This document shows positions 16,447 to 24,505 of a stretch of DNA of 64,000 bases, in pieces. The DNA comes from CAYYUA01 sp964542585 (lineage in GTDB: Bacteria; Bacteroidota; Bacteroidia; CAILMK01; CAYYUA01), in the NCBI GenBank assembly GCA_964542585.1, contig CAZIUI010000005.1, forward strand, positions 62,001-126,000. Reading direction: 5' to 3'. Position 1 is the stretch's first letter. Every line of letters starts with the position of its first letter. The notes beneath the pieces are model-generated. The model searched no databases and had not been told where the DNA came from. It saw only the letters and a program-made list of their open reading frames with translations. The position numbers were made by a program, and so were the translations under genes.

Positions 16447-17148
16447 ATGACTGTATTAACAACCCAACAATGTTGTCATAATTGCAACGTTGGCAAGCAC
16501 GCTATTTTTGGGATTTTAAGCGCTGAAGAACAAGAGCAGCTTAATGCTGAAAAGGTCCCGGAAGTTTACAGCAGGGGCGATGTGGTATTTGAAGAGGGAC
16601 ATTATCCAAAAGGATTGTTTTGCATAAGCCAAGGAAAGGTTAAGGTTACCAAAGTAGGTGATGAAGGCCGTGACCAGATTGTGCGGATCGATAAGAGCGG
16701 AGAGGTACTAGGGTACCGCTCATTATTTGGCAAAGAACCCTACAGGGCTACGGGTACTGCCCTGGAGCAATCCGTTATCTGCTTTATACCATCCACAGTG
16801 ATATTTGACTTCATGCGAAGCAACAGCGACTTAGCTTTTCGAATGATGGAAATAATGGCGCAGGATCTGAAAGCAGCTGAGGAGCGTCTTACGCATTTTA
16901 CCCAAAAACCTGTGAAGGGACGTTTGGCTCAAACACTGCTTTCTTTGATGGAGACTTATGGCCAAACTGATGAGGGGTATCTCGACATTAATTTTACCCG
17001 CCAGGAATGGGCTAACCTGATGGGTACCACCACGGAAACAGCAATCAGAACCCTTTCAGATTTGAATAAGGAAGGAATGATTAGCCTTGAAGGCAAAAAA
17101 ATAAGATTGTTAAAGCCAGCTCAACTCTACGAAATGGCTGAAGTATAG
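16447..17148 (+). CDS. Crp/Fnr family transcriptional regulator
   Basis: A 233-residue regulator with a cyclic-nucleotide-binding beta-roll (about residues 20-135, including GDVVFEEGHYPKGLFCISQGKVKV) and a C-terminal winged helix, FTRQEWANLMGTTTETAIRTLSDLNKEG. Three cysteines cluster at residues 9, 10 and 13 (CCHNC). This recalls the N-terminal cysteines of Fnr, though the usual fourth central ligand is not obvious. It may therefore sense oxygen or redox state rather than cAMP. No symmetric Fnr-type box is visible in the 142 bases upstream. It is encoded alone. Confidence 0.9.
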   Translation: MTVLTTQQCCHNCNVGKHAIFGILSAEEQEQLNAEKVPEVYSRGDVVFEEGHYPKGLFCISQGKVKVTKVGDEGRDQIVRIDKSGEVLGYRSLFGKEPYRATGTALEQSVICFIPSTVIFDFMRSNSDLAFRMMEIMAQDLKAAEERLTHFTQKPVKGRLAQTLLSLMETYGQTDEGYLDINFTRQEWANLMGTTTETAIRTLSDLNKEGMISLEGKKIRLLKPAQLYEMAEV

Positions 17149-17186
17149 CTTGCAATTATGAATAACCTCGTTACCAGCATTTCAAC

Positions 17187-18206
17187 CTAGCGGCTAGCAC
17201 TGTACATAGATTCTTCCCGAATGACGGTCAATACAGTCTCCCCAACAGCCTTTAAGGTTTTACGGGAAATCAAGCTGAGGTCATCATCATGAGTATGCCA
17301 GTAATCACCAAAGCCATTAGGCCTGCGATGGTTGTAATCTATGATGTTAGCCATGGGAATGCCGGCTTTCCGGGTCACATTCACATGATCATCCATCACC
17401 GGACGGGTTTTGGTATAAGAAAATAAACTTCCGTGACCTAATTGATGTGCAACACTCCATATTTTATCGACCACGCGAGGAGCTTGTTTTAACGAATAAC
17501 CTTCCCTTAAAAAAGTGGCATTCTTAGCCCCTACCATATCCAGGAGTATACCGTAATCGGCCCAGTATTTATCCTCCTTTATTCGCTTAGCCCAGTAAGC
17601 TGATCCCAAGCAAAACTTATTGTCCTTGCCCCGTTTTTGTTGAGCCTCAGGTGCTCCGTAGTCTTCAGCATCAAACAAAATGATGTTAATCCCTACATCA
17701 GGATTATTTTCATGTAATTGCCTAGCGACTTCTAGCAGTACAGCAGTTCCACTGCCTCCGTCATTGGCACCGGGAATAGGCTCTTGAGTTCGTGTTGTAT
17801 CCCGATCTGCGAAAGGCCGCGTGTCCCAATGAGCTCCTAACAGAAGTTGTTTATCAGCATCCGGGTTGAAAGACGCCCTTATGTTTTTGATAAATAAGGT
17901 CTTGCCATTATAGGCTTCAACCTCACCTTTTTGTACTCGGACGGTGTCCGCATAATTCCTTAACTTCTGGGTAAGCCACCGGGCAGCTTGCTTATGGCCT
18001 GGGGTGTTAGGCACGCGTGGACCAAAACTTAGCTGCTTTTTAACGTACTGATAAGCGGAATCTGCGCTAAAAGAAACCTCTGGTAGCTTTTTATCAGACT
18101 CTTCCTTACTGCCTCTACTATTACCACTATTATTCTTGTCATTCGAAGTCCCGCAGCCTGCGAGTAAAAAAACGATCCCAACTATTGTAAAAGCACTGCG
18201 GATCAT
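17187..18206 (-). CDS. Glutaminyl-peptide cyclotransferase-like lipoprotein (M28 fold)
   Basis: This 339-residue lipoprotein (lipobox LAGC, Cys18) has the M28 zinc-peptidase fold. The residues match glutaminyl cyclase better than aminopeptidase: GAHWDTRPFAD near 124, zinc ligand D149 in GANDGGSG, E181-D182 in FDAEDYG, D223 in LLDMVGA, D273 in DDH, and the W303-H304 pair in DYWHTHDD. Glutaminyl cyclases turn N-terminal Gln into pyroglutamate in the periplasm. Several exported proteins in this window expose Gln after cleavage and are likely substrates. Its ATG overlaps the hemL stop by 4 bases, so it is translationally coupled to the heme operon. Confidence 0.85.
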   Translation of the reverse strand: MIRSAFTIVGIVFLLAGCGTSNDKNNSGNSRGSKEESDKKLPEVSFSADSAYQYVKKQLSFGPRVPNTPGHKQAARWLTQKLRNYADTVRVQKGEVEAYNGKTLFIKNIRASFNPDADKQLLLGAHWDTRPFADRDTTRTQEPIPGANDGGSGTAVLLEVARQLHENNPDVGINIILFDAEDYGAPEAQQKRGKDNKFCLGSAYWAKRIKEDKYWADYGILLDMVGAKNATFLREGYSLKQAPRVVDKIWSVAHQLGHGSLFSYTKTRPVMDDHVNVTRKAGIPMANIIDYNHRRPNGFGDYWHTHDDDLSLISRKTLKAVGETVLTVIREESMYSASR

Positions 18207-19510
18207 GAGTTAACCATTTGAGCGCTAAGCTTTTGAAAGGCTTTTTGGCTGGCTTCAAGCGTGTGGTCAATATGGCTTGATAGAAGTTTGCTGGATAAAA
18301 ACCAAGCTTCAAATTGGGATGGAGGAATCCAAATGCCCTCATCAATCAAGGACCAGAAATAATCCTTGAAATGATCAATATTACTGCGCTTAACCTCATC
18401 AAAATTCCGTGGCGGATTTTCCTGGAAGTAAGCACAAAGCATGGAACCGAATTGATTCACTTGCAGGGGAACCCCTGTTTCAAGGCCCAATTTCTCCAAT
18501 CCATCCCTGAGCTCACTGGTTATCTTGTGAAGATGATTGTAAATTTCAGGATAATCTCGTAGGGTTTTCAGCGTATGATATCCGCCAGTCATCGCCAATG
18601 GATTACCGGAAAGGGTACCACCCTGGTAGACTGGTCCTTCCGGGGAAATCATTTGCATGACCTCTTTACTGCCGCCAAATGCCCCAACAGGTAAGCCGCC
18701 TCCAATAATTTTTCCAAGCATGGTAAGGTCTGGCTGCACCTCGTATGCATCCTGCGCTCCTCCAAAATGGTAGCGAAAACCCGTCATGACCTCGTCAAAT
18801 AAAAGTAGGGCATTGTACTCCTTTGTTATTTGACGAAGGCTTTCCAGAAAGCCTTCATCCGGCTTCATCACACCCATATTTCCCGTAACAGGTTCAATAG
18901 CGACAGCCGCTATTTCATCTGGATATTGCTGGAAGAGCTCCCTAACTGTTTCGGCATCATTGTAAGGTACCACAAACGTGTCCTGGGTGTACGTCTCCGG
19001 AATACCCTGGCTCCCGGGTAAACCCTGCGTAGCTACTCCGGAACCTGCCTGCGCAAGGAGGGCATCTACGTGACCGTGATAACAACCGGCAAACTTGATC
19101 ACTTTATTCCGCCCAGTGTAAGCCCTGGCTAATCTCAGGGCACTAAGGGCGGCTTCTGTTCCGGAGTTTACAAAGCGTGTCATCTCAATAGAAGGAAAAG
19201 CCTCGCTAACCAATTCGGCCAGCTTGATCTCTAACTCAGTAGATGCACCAAAAGTCGTTCCCCTGGCTACAGCATCTTGAATGTTCGGGCCCACTTCTGG
19301 CGGATTGTGGCCTAAAATTAAAGGGCCGAAAGAACCCACATAGTCCAAATAAGGGTTATCATCTTCATCATAAATGTAGGGGCCTTGTCCTTCCTTCATG
19401 AAAAGCGGATTACCACCAACAGCGTTGAAAGCACGAGCTCCGCTGTTGACTCCTCCGACTAACTTTCCTTTCGCCTTTTCGTATAGCTCTTGGGAGCGGT
19501 TAAAGGTCAT
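18203..19510 (-). CDS. hemL: Glutamate-1-semialdehyde 2,1-aminomutase
   Basis: HemL makes 5-aminolevulinate from glutamate-1-semialdehyde, the second step of the C5 heme pathway. The 435-residue protein carries the class III aminotransferase features: FVNSGTEAALSALRLAR, YHGHVDALLAQAGSG, the PLP-binding Asp in LLFDEVMTGFR, and the PLP lysine K267 in MLGKIIGGG. The length is normal. It sits in the minus-strand heme cluster behind hemQ (15 bases) and overlaps the glutaminyl cyclase start. Its partner enzyme GluTR is the N-terminal half of the fused hemA-hemC product in the same operon. Confidence 0.96.
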   Translation of the reverse strand: MTFNRSQELYEKAKGKLVGGVNSGARAFNAVGGNPLFMKEGQGPYIYDEDDNPYLDYVGSFGPLILGHNPPEVGPNIQDAVARGTTFGASTELEIKLAELVSEAFPSIEMTRFVNSGTEAALSALRLARAYTGRNKVIKFAGCYHGHVDALLAQAGSGVATQGLPGSQGIPETYTQDTFVVPYNDAETVRELFQQYPDEIAAVAIEPVTGNMGVMKPDEGFLESLRQITKEYNALLLFDEVMTGFRYHFGGAQDAYEVQPDLTMLGKIIGGGLPVGAFGGSKEVMQMISPEGPVYQGGTLSGNPLAMTGGYHTLKTLRDYPEIYNHLHKITSELRDGLEKLGLETGVPLQVNQFGSMLCAYFQENPPRNFDEVKRSNIDHFKDYFWSLIDEGIWIPPSQFEAWFLSSKLLSSHIDHTLEASQKAFQKLSAQMVNS

Positions 19511-19525
19511 ATGCTTTTTTTTTGC

Positions 19526-20212
19526 TTAACTGAAGATCTCAGCAAGTTTATCCGGCTGCCGATGAATTCCTGTTATGATAGGGGTGTCCCGTTCCGTATA
19601 GTACCTGGCTTCGGTCATTCTTAAATCGTACACCAAGTCAGAAAAATGAGAAAGGTTTTCCGTTTCATAAGAGACCACGAATTCCTGGTCTTGAAGACCA
19701 AAAGAATAAACCAATAGCTGCATGATCTCGGGATACTGCTTCCCGGTCTTAATATGCCCCTGCATGTATTCCCAGCGGGTTTCAGCACTTTCAAGGTACC
19801 AGGAGATGGTTTTGGTAAAAGGGTAAACTACAAAGTAAGAAGTACGGGCACTGTCATCGTACGGATCAATCTCTTGCGGGTTCCGCTTTGCATTGGTGTA
19901 ATTGGAAGGCTTGGTAAAGCCCCAAAGGTTATAGGAGGGGTCAATGTACTTACGGAAAATATTCAGCGCTCTGCCAAACTCATCAAAAAACAAGTCCGGA
20001 ACATTATTTTCCTCCGCATCTTTACTGGCCCAAACCATGATATCATACTCTTCCCGGGAAGGAAATACTTGATAAAAATTGACATTATCAGTGGCTTTCT
20101 TTAAATGCTCTGCCCAGTTGTGAAGGGTTTGCTTTCGCTCTAGCTCATCCAGTGACCAGAATTCTTTATTGAGTTTGAATAGCTGATAGTGGGTTAATAT
20201 GCGCTTTTCCAT
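19526..20212 (-). CDS. hemQ: HemQ-family coproheme decarboxylase (chlorite dismutase-like)
   Basis: A 228-residue member of the chlorite dismutase fold. The second half matches HemQ/ChdC: VVYPFTKTISWYL with the catalytic tyrosine at Y130, the heme-proximal His at H153 in MQGHIKTGKQYPEI, then FGLQDQEFVVSYE and LRMTEARYYTERDTPIITG. HemQ converts coproheme to heme b by two oxidative decarboxylations. A true chlorite dismutase is unlikely because the gene lies inside a heme operon. HemQ marks the coproporphyrin-dependent route best known from Gram-positive bacteria, so the matching HemY and coproporphyrin ferrochelatase should be elsewhere in the genome. Confidence 0.85.
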   Translation of the reverse strand: MEKRILTHYQLFKLNKEFWSLDELERKQTLHNWAEHLKKATDNVNFYQVFPSREEYDIMVWASKDAEENNVPDLFFDEFGRALNIFRKYIDPSYNLWGFTKPSNYTNAKRNPQEIDPYDDSARTSYFVVYPFTKTISWYLESAETRWEYMQGHIKTGKQYPEIMQLLVYSFGLQDQEFVVSYETENLSHFSDLVYDLRMTEARYYTERDTPIITGIHRQPDKLAEIFS

Positions 20213-20249
20213 GATGTTAAAACTTTCTAAAGATTTACAATTACAAAGA

Positions 20250-21008
20250 TCATAAACGTTGACCTAAAGCATCGAGTAAGGAATCGGTGCCTGATTGCTC
20301 TGGTACTAAATGCGCTTGCAGGCCCCATTGTTTGACTTGGTTACCTGAAGTCTCTCCTATACATGCAATTACAGTGCTAGGCTCCGGCCAGATCTTATAT
20401 TTATGGCAATGGTGAAAAAACGCATTTACCGTAGAGGGGCTGGTCAAAAGTATGGCATCCAAGCGGCTGGACAAGGTACTTGCAAAAGTCTCCTTGGTGT
20501 ATGTTACAGGTTGATTTTGATAAACGATCAGCTTATGAACTTTAACTCCTCGCTCCTCCAAAGCCTCCGGTAATGCCTTTCGCGCTTGGTCTCCGCAGGG
20601 GAATAAGATCGGCAGATCACTCGGTAAGGGTAATTGTTGACCAAGGCTTTTACCGTTGGCTGTTTCAGGTTTAAAATTGACTGAGAGTCCTTCTCCCTCA
20701 GCTTTTTGAGCTGTTTTATTACCTAAAGCAGCTATTTGAGGCCTTTGGTCGGCTGTTAAATGATAATAGCTATAGCGGAAATTGCTTAAAAAGCCTTTAA
20801 CCCCATTGACGCTGCTGAATACAATCCATTGGAAATGAGAAAACGGTTCTAAAGACCGCTGCTCAGCAAGAGAAGGCGATCGGTTATTAATTCGGATTAT
20901 CGGCATAGGAACAGGGATTCCGCCCCTATTTTCTATTTCCCGCTTGGTGGGTTCAGCTTGCGCCTCAGGCCTTGTTATTAAGATCCGTTTATTTGAAAGG
21001 GGTGCCAT
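20250..21008 (-). CDS. hemD: Uroporphyrinogen-III synthase
   Basis: HemD closes hydroxymethylbilane into uroporphyrinogen III, inverting ring D. This family is poorly conserved, but the 252-residue product has its landmarks: ILITRPEAQAEP at the start, IVFSSVNGVKGFL near 62-74, and LLTSPSTVNAFF followed by VIACIGETSGNQVKQWG in the second half. The gene is 17 bases downstream of the hemA-hemC fusion and 37 bases upstream of hemQ, which strengthens the call. It needs no cofactor and is cytoplasmic. Confidence 0.9.
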   Translation of the reverse strand: MAPLSNKRILITRPEAQAEPTKREIENRGGIPVPMPIIRINNRSPSLAEQRSLEPFSHFQWIVFSSVNGVKGFLSNFRYSYYHLTADQRPQIAALGNKTAQKAEGEGLSVNFKPETANGKSLGQQLPLPSDLPILFPCGDQARKALPEALEERGVKVHKLIVYQNQPVTYTKETFASTLSSRLDAILLTSPSTVNAFFHHCHKYKIWPEPSTVIACIGETSGNQVKQWGLQAHLVPEQSGTDSLLDALGQRL

Positions 21009-21025
21009 AATCCGACTGCGGCCGT

Positions 21026-23143
21026 CTAGAAATGTCCAATTTTATCCACCAGGATTTTACCAAGGTTCTCAGCTTCATTCACATGGCCCTTTACCTGGTC
21101 CCGATTCAAGCATGAACCATCCTCTTTGCCATAAATACCATCAATGGTTATTTGGTCTTGATTGACCCGCGCATGGGCTCCTAGTGGTAATTGGCAACCT
21201 CCGCCAAGTGCTGTCAGAACCGTACGCTCAGCTTTTGTCGCTTTTATGGTGTTGGAATCATTGATCTGGCTGACTAGTTTTTTCATTTCCTGATCATCAC
21301 TACGGGTTTCAACAGCCAGAACACCCTGAGCCACAGCCGGAACTAACTCTGAAAAATTAAAGAGCTGAGAGGCTTTATGAAACATATTAATGCGCTGTAA
21401 ACCAATTGCCGCAATACAAATGGCATCTACTTCGTGACTGTCGATTTTACCCATGCGAGTATTGATGTTTCCGTTGATGGGTTTAATCTTAAGATGAGGA
21501 TTGGCGTGGTAGATCTGCACAGCCCTTCGCAGGCTACTGGTTCCAATAATCGACCCTGCAGATAGATCTTCAAGTTTGACATTATCACGGGACATTAAAA
21601 CATCCCTAACATCACCCCTTTGTGGTATGCCGCTGATCTCTAGGCCCTCCGGCAGCTTTGTGGGTAGATCTTTGTAACTATGAATAGCTATGTCAATTTC
21701 CCCATCAAGAAGTGCTAATTCAACCTCTTTCACAAAGGCCCCAATGGTTTGAGTGTTACCCCGATCCCCACTGGTTTTGATTGGTTTAGTAACAAACTCA
21801 TAATCCGGTGCTACTTGCCTTAACTCCCGGAGTACCATATTGGTCTGAGCCATGGCAAGCTTGCTTCCACGAGTGCCTACAATAACCCGTTTTTTCGGGA
21901 TATTGACATGAAGATCCTTTAAGTTGAATATCTCCTGGAAAGTGGCTATTTCATCCTGATGTTCATCGGGTTCTTTGCTGTAGCTTTTAAGGGTGTGAAT
22001 GGGATCATTGGATACCTTACGTAGAATGCGGTGAGCCATTTTATCGAGGATCCGCTCTTGCTGACCGTTCAACTCGCCAATTTTAGGTTTAGCCCATGCT
22101 AGCTCCTCCTGCTTGATCCTTTCCAGGTTTTGGTAAAAATTAGCAATAACAGGATTAAGGCGATTGGTATTGAGCCAAGACTCGTAGGATTCCACTTCTT
22201 CTTTAATGATAGCATTGGCATGGGGGATTTCCTGCTTCCGGTTTTTTAATCCCTTTTGGGTTAAATCTTTTAGCCGATCTAGGTCGTAAACCGCAAAAGC
22301 GTGAATCTGACTAAGGTCCATGCTGAAATTTCGAGGAATAGCCAGGTCAATAAAGGTCAAGGGGTGAAGTAGGCTTATGCCATCCAGCATAGATTTGGAG
22401 AGCACAGGTTCCTCAGCGTTGGAAGCCCCTATCACAACCTCTACTTCCTTGAGAGAAGGGATGATCTCCTCATAAGTAACAGGTTGCGCCCTGTAAAACT
22501 TGGCTACTTCTTCAGCTCGCTGCCGGCTTCTGCTTGCTACGAGCACCTTTCCCGGGTTATGCTTGGATAAGATCTTGAGTAAGAGCGTAGCCATCTCCCC
22601 GGTTCCAATAACCATGATACGGGCATCTGATAGATGGGTGTACTGCTTATCTACCAAATCAAACGCTACAGAAGAAAGGGAAACCGGTGTCTGACCAATG
22701 GCTGTTTCTCTTCTTACCCTTTTACCCGTACGAATAGCCCTTTTAGCCAGCTCGTGCAGTACGGGGCCCAGCGTGCCGGCTTCCTGAGCTGTGTAATAGG
22801 ATTCCCGAACCTGGCCCAGGATTTGATGCTCCCCTAATGCCTGCGATTTCAGGCCGGCTGCTGTTGAAAACAGGTGTTCGGCTACCGAGTACTCATGGTC
22901 AAGTATGGTCAGGTATGGCTTTAAGGACCCAAATTGGTTGAAGTAATCAATGAGCGGTTCATGATCCTCATGATAAGCGTAAATAGCAAGCCGGTTACAG
23001 GTAGAGACAATAAACGCCTCATACACCTGCTGCGACAGGGTGTTGAGGGCTTCAAGAATATCCTCTTTATCCAACGCCACATGCTCACGAACATGAACCG
23101 GAGCCTCCTGATGACTCAGCTCTACTCCTATAACTTTCGCCAT
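21026..23143 (-). CDS. hemA-hemC: Fused glutamyl-tRNA reductase and hydroxymethylbilane synthase
   Basis: One continuous 705-residue frame holds two enzymes. Residues 1 to about 412 are GluTR: catalytic C49 in STCNRLAIY, ALGEHQILGQVR at 102-113, the NADPH motif VIGTGEMA at 178-185, and the C-terminal dimerisation helices. Residues 417-705 are hydroxymethylbilane synthase: RVIVGTRGSKLA, catalytic D492 in HSYKDLP, GTSSLRRAVQ, and C650 in GGGCQLPLG, which carries the dipyrromethane cofactor. Both halves are full length with all key residues. The two reactions are not consecutive, since HemL and HemB act between them. It heads the heme operon. Confidence 0.93.
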   Translation of the reverse strand: MAKVIGVELSHQEAPVHVREHVALDKEDILEALNTLSQQVYEAFIVSTCNRLAIYAYHEDHEPLIDYFNQFGSLKPYLTILDHEYSVAEHLFSTAAGLKSQALGEHQILGQVRESYYTAQEAGTLGPVLHELAKRAIRTGKRVRRETAIGQTPVSLSSVAFDLVDKQYTHLSDARIMVIGTGEMATLLLKILSKHNPGKVLVASRSRQRAEEVAKFYRAQPVTYEEIIPSLKEVEVVIGASNAEEPVLSKSMLDGISLLHPLTFIDLAIPRNFSMDLSQIHAFAVYDLDRLKDLTQKGLKNRKQEIPHANAIIKEEVESYESWLNTNRLNPVIANFYQNLERIKQEELAWAKPKIGELNGQQERILDKMAHRILRKVSNDPIHTLKSYSKEPDEHQDEIATFQEIFNLKDLHVNIPKKRVIVGTRGSKLAMAQTNMVLRELRQVAPDYEFVTKPIKTSGDRGNTQTIGAFVKEVELALLDGEIDIAIHSYKDLPTKLPEGLEISGIPQRGDVRDVLMSRDNVKLEDLSAGSIIGTSSLRRAVQIYHANPHLKIKPINGNINTRMGKIDSHEVDAICIAAIGLQRINMFHKASQLFNFSELVPAVAQGVLAVETRSDDQEMKKLVSQINDSNTIKATKAERTVLTALGGGCQLPLGAHARVNQDQITIDGIYGKEDGSCLNRDQVKGHVNEAENLGKILVDKIGHF

Positions 23144-23343
23144 TCGTTGGCTGCTACTTTAATGTGTAACCTTTAAAATTGGGTTTATTGCTCAAAGGAA
23201 ACTCATCTGTCCCATTAGAACAATGATTTTTCTCATGTTTTTTATCTACCTCACCTTACAGGAAGAACGAAAACAACATCCTATTGCTTTAAGTATCAAT
23301 TAGAACCTTTTTATGGTTACCTAACTTAGAAACTCATACCAAC

Positions 23344-23373
23344 TTGTTCGGTTGGACCGTAATGGTACCTTTG
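23344..23373 (+). promoter_or_regulatory. Consensus Bacteroidota promoter of the TPR gene
   Basis: TTG (23344-23346) followed after 19 bases by TACCTTTG (23366-23373), a full match to the Bacteroidota -33/-7 promoter. The -7 box ends 28 bases before the TPR protein ATG. The 258-base region between this gene and hemA-hemC shows no clear promoter on the minus strand. Confidence 0.65.
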
Positions 23374-23401
23374 TCGCAATGCATGAAAAGCTAACGACAT
23401 T

Positions 23402-24478
23402 ATGTGGAACAACCGCTTAAATTTCATGTGCAAATATGGTCCCTTTCTCGTGGTTTTAGTGATGATCAAATCTTGTTTTGCCCAAACCGTTGATACTAAC
23501 TGGTATAACAGGGGCCGGGAAGCTTTTTCAAAAAAGAACAATTCCAAAGCTCTTAAGTGCTTCACCAAGGCTTTGAAAACACCGGAGAATAAAATAGATG
23601 CTTACCTGGCACGGGGCATGACCTATCAAAAGATGGGAATTCCCAAGAAAGCGATTGAGGATTTTACGAAACCTATCAAACGAGATAAAAAGCTGGTTAA
23701 TGCTTACACCCATCGCGGAATGAGCCAAATGAACATGAACAATTACAACAAAGCCCTGAATGATCTCAACCAAGCTATCCGACTTGATTCAACGGCTGGC
23801 AAGGCATACTTCAATAAAGGGTACTTGTTGTTCCGATTGGAAGATTACTCGGGTGCTTTGAAAACTTTCCGTAAAATGACCCGGAAACCTCCCGATGGTT
23901 TTAAAGCTCGGCACCTTGAGAATGCTTATCACTTTAGTGGCAGGGTCTACATTCAGCAAAAAGCACCTCAAAAAGCCCTAAAAGCATTTAACCGCTCTCT
24001 ACAGTTGAACCCAAAAGCATACCGCTCCCTGTACTACAGGGGTATCCTATTACATCAGCTAAAGCGTTACAAAGCGGCACTTTCAGCTTTTGACTCAGCC
24101 ATTGCTGCAAACCCAAAATACCTGAATTCCTTTCTCAAACGGGGCTTTACCCATGGTCAACTTGGAAACTACAAAGCTTCTATACAGGATTTTAACCATT
24201 ATTTGAACCATGAGCCTGGAGCAGGAAAAGCCTACCGAATGCGAGGATTGGCAAAAGCTAAACTTGATCGTTCGAAAAAGGCGCTAAAAGACCTCAAAAA
24301 AGCCCTGAATCAAAATCCTAAAGATGGCATGGCTTATTTCTTTAAAGGCAATGTCCACTATGATTTAGATAACCTCAAAAAAGCTTGCAATGCCTGGAAA
24401 GCTGCTATGAGCCAGGGTTATCGTCAGGCGGCTAAGTATTTCCAGAAGGTATGCCAACAGGAAAAACCACGTAAATAG
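23402..24478 (+). CDS. Periplasmic tetratricopeptide repeat protein
   Basis: A 358-residue exported protein. The signal peptide ends SCFA at residue 27, exposing Gln28. The rest is a row of about eight TPR units, for example AYLARGMTYQKMGIPKKAIEDF, AYFNKGYLLFRLEDYSGAL and AYFFKGNVHYDLDNLKKA. TPR domains bind other proteins and often act as scaffolds, but no catalytic domain is attached and no partner is evident. The product is very basic, with many Lys residues. It has its own consensus promoter and lies 27 bases before a HAD phosphatase gene that may share the transcript. Confidence 0.87.
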   Translation: MWNNRLNFMCKYGPFLVVLVMIKSCFAQTVDTNWYNRGREAFSKKNNSKALKCFTKALKTPENKIDAYLARGMTYQKMGIPKKAIEDFTKPIKRDKKLVNAYTHRGMSQMNMNNYNKALNDLNQAIRLDSTAGKAYFNKGYLLFRLEDYSGALKTFRKMTRKPPDGFKARHLENAYHFSGRVYIQQKAPQKALKAFNRSLQLNPKAYRSLYYRGILLHQLKRYKAALSAFDSAIAANPKYLNSFLKRGFTHGQLGNYKASIQDFNHYLNHEPGAGKAYRMRGLAKAKLDRSKKALKDLKKALNQNPKDGMAYFFKGNVHYDLDNLKKACNAWKAAMSQGYRQAAKYFQKVCQQEKPRK

Positions 24479-24505
24479 GAGTACTTTTTAACAGCTTAAT
24501 TGCTT

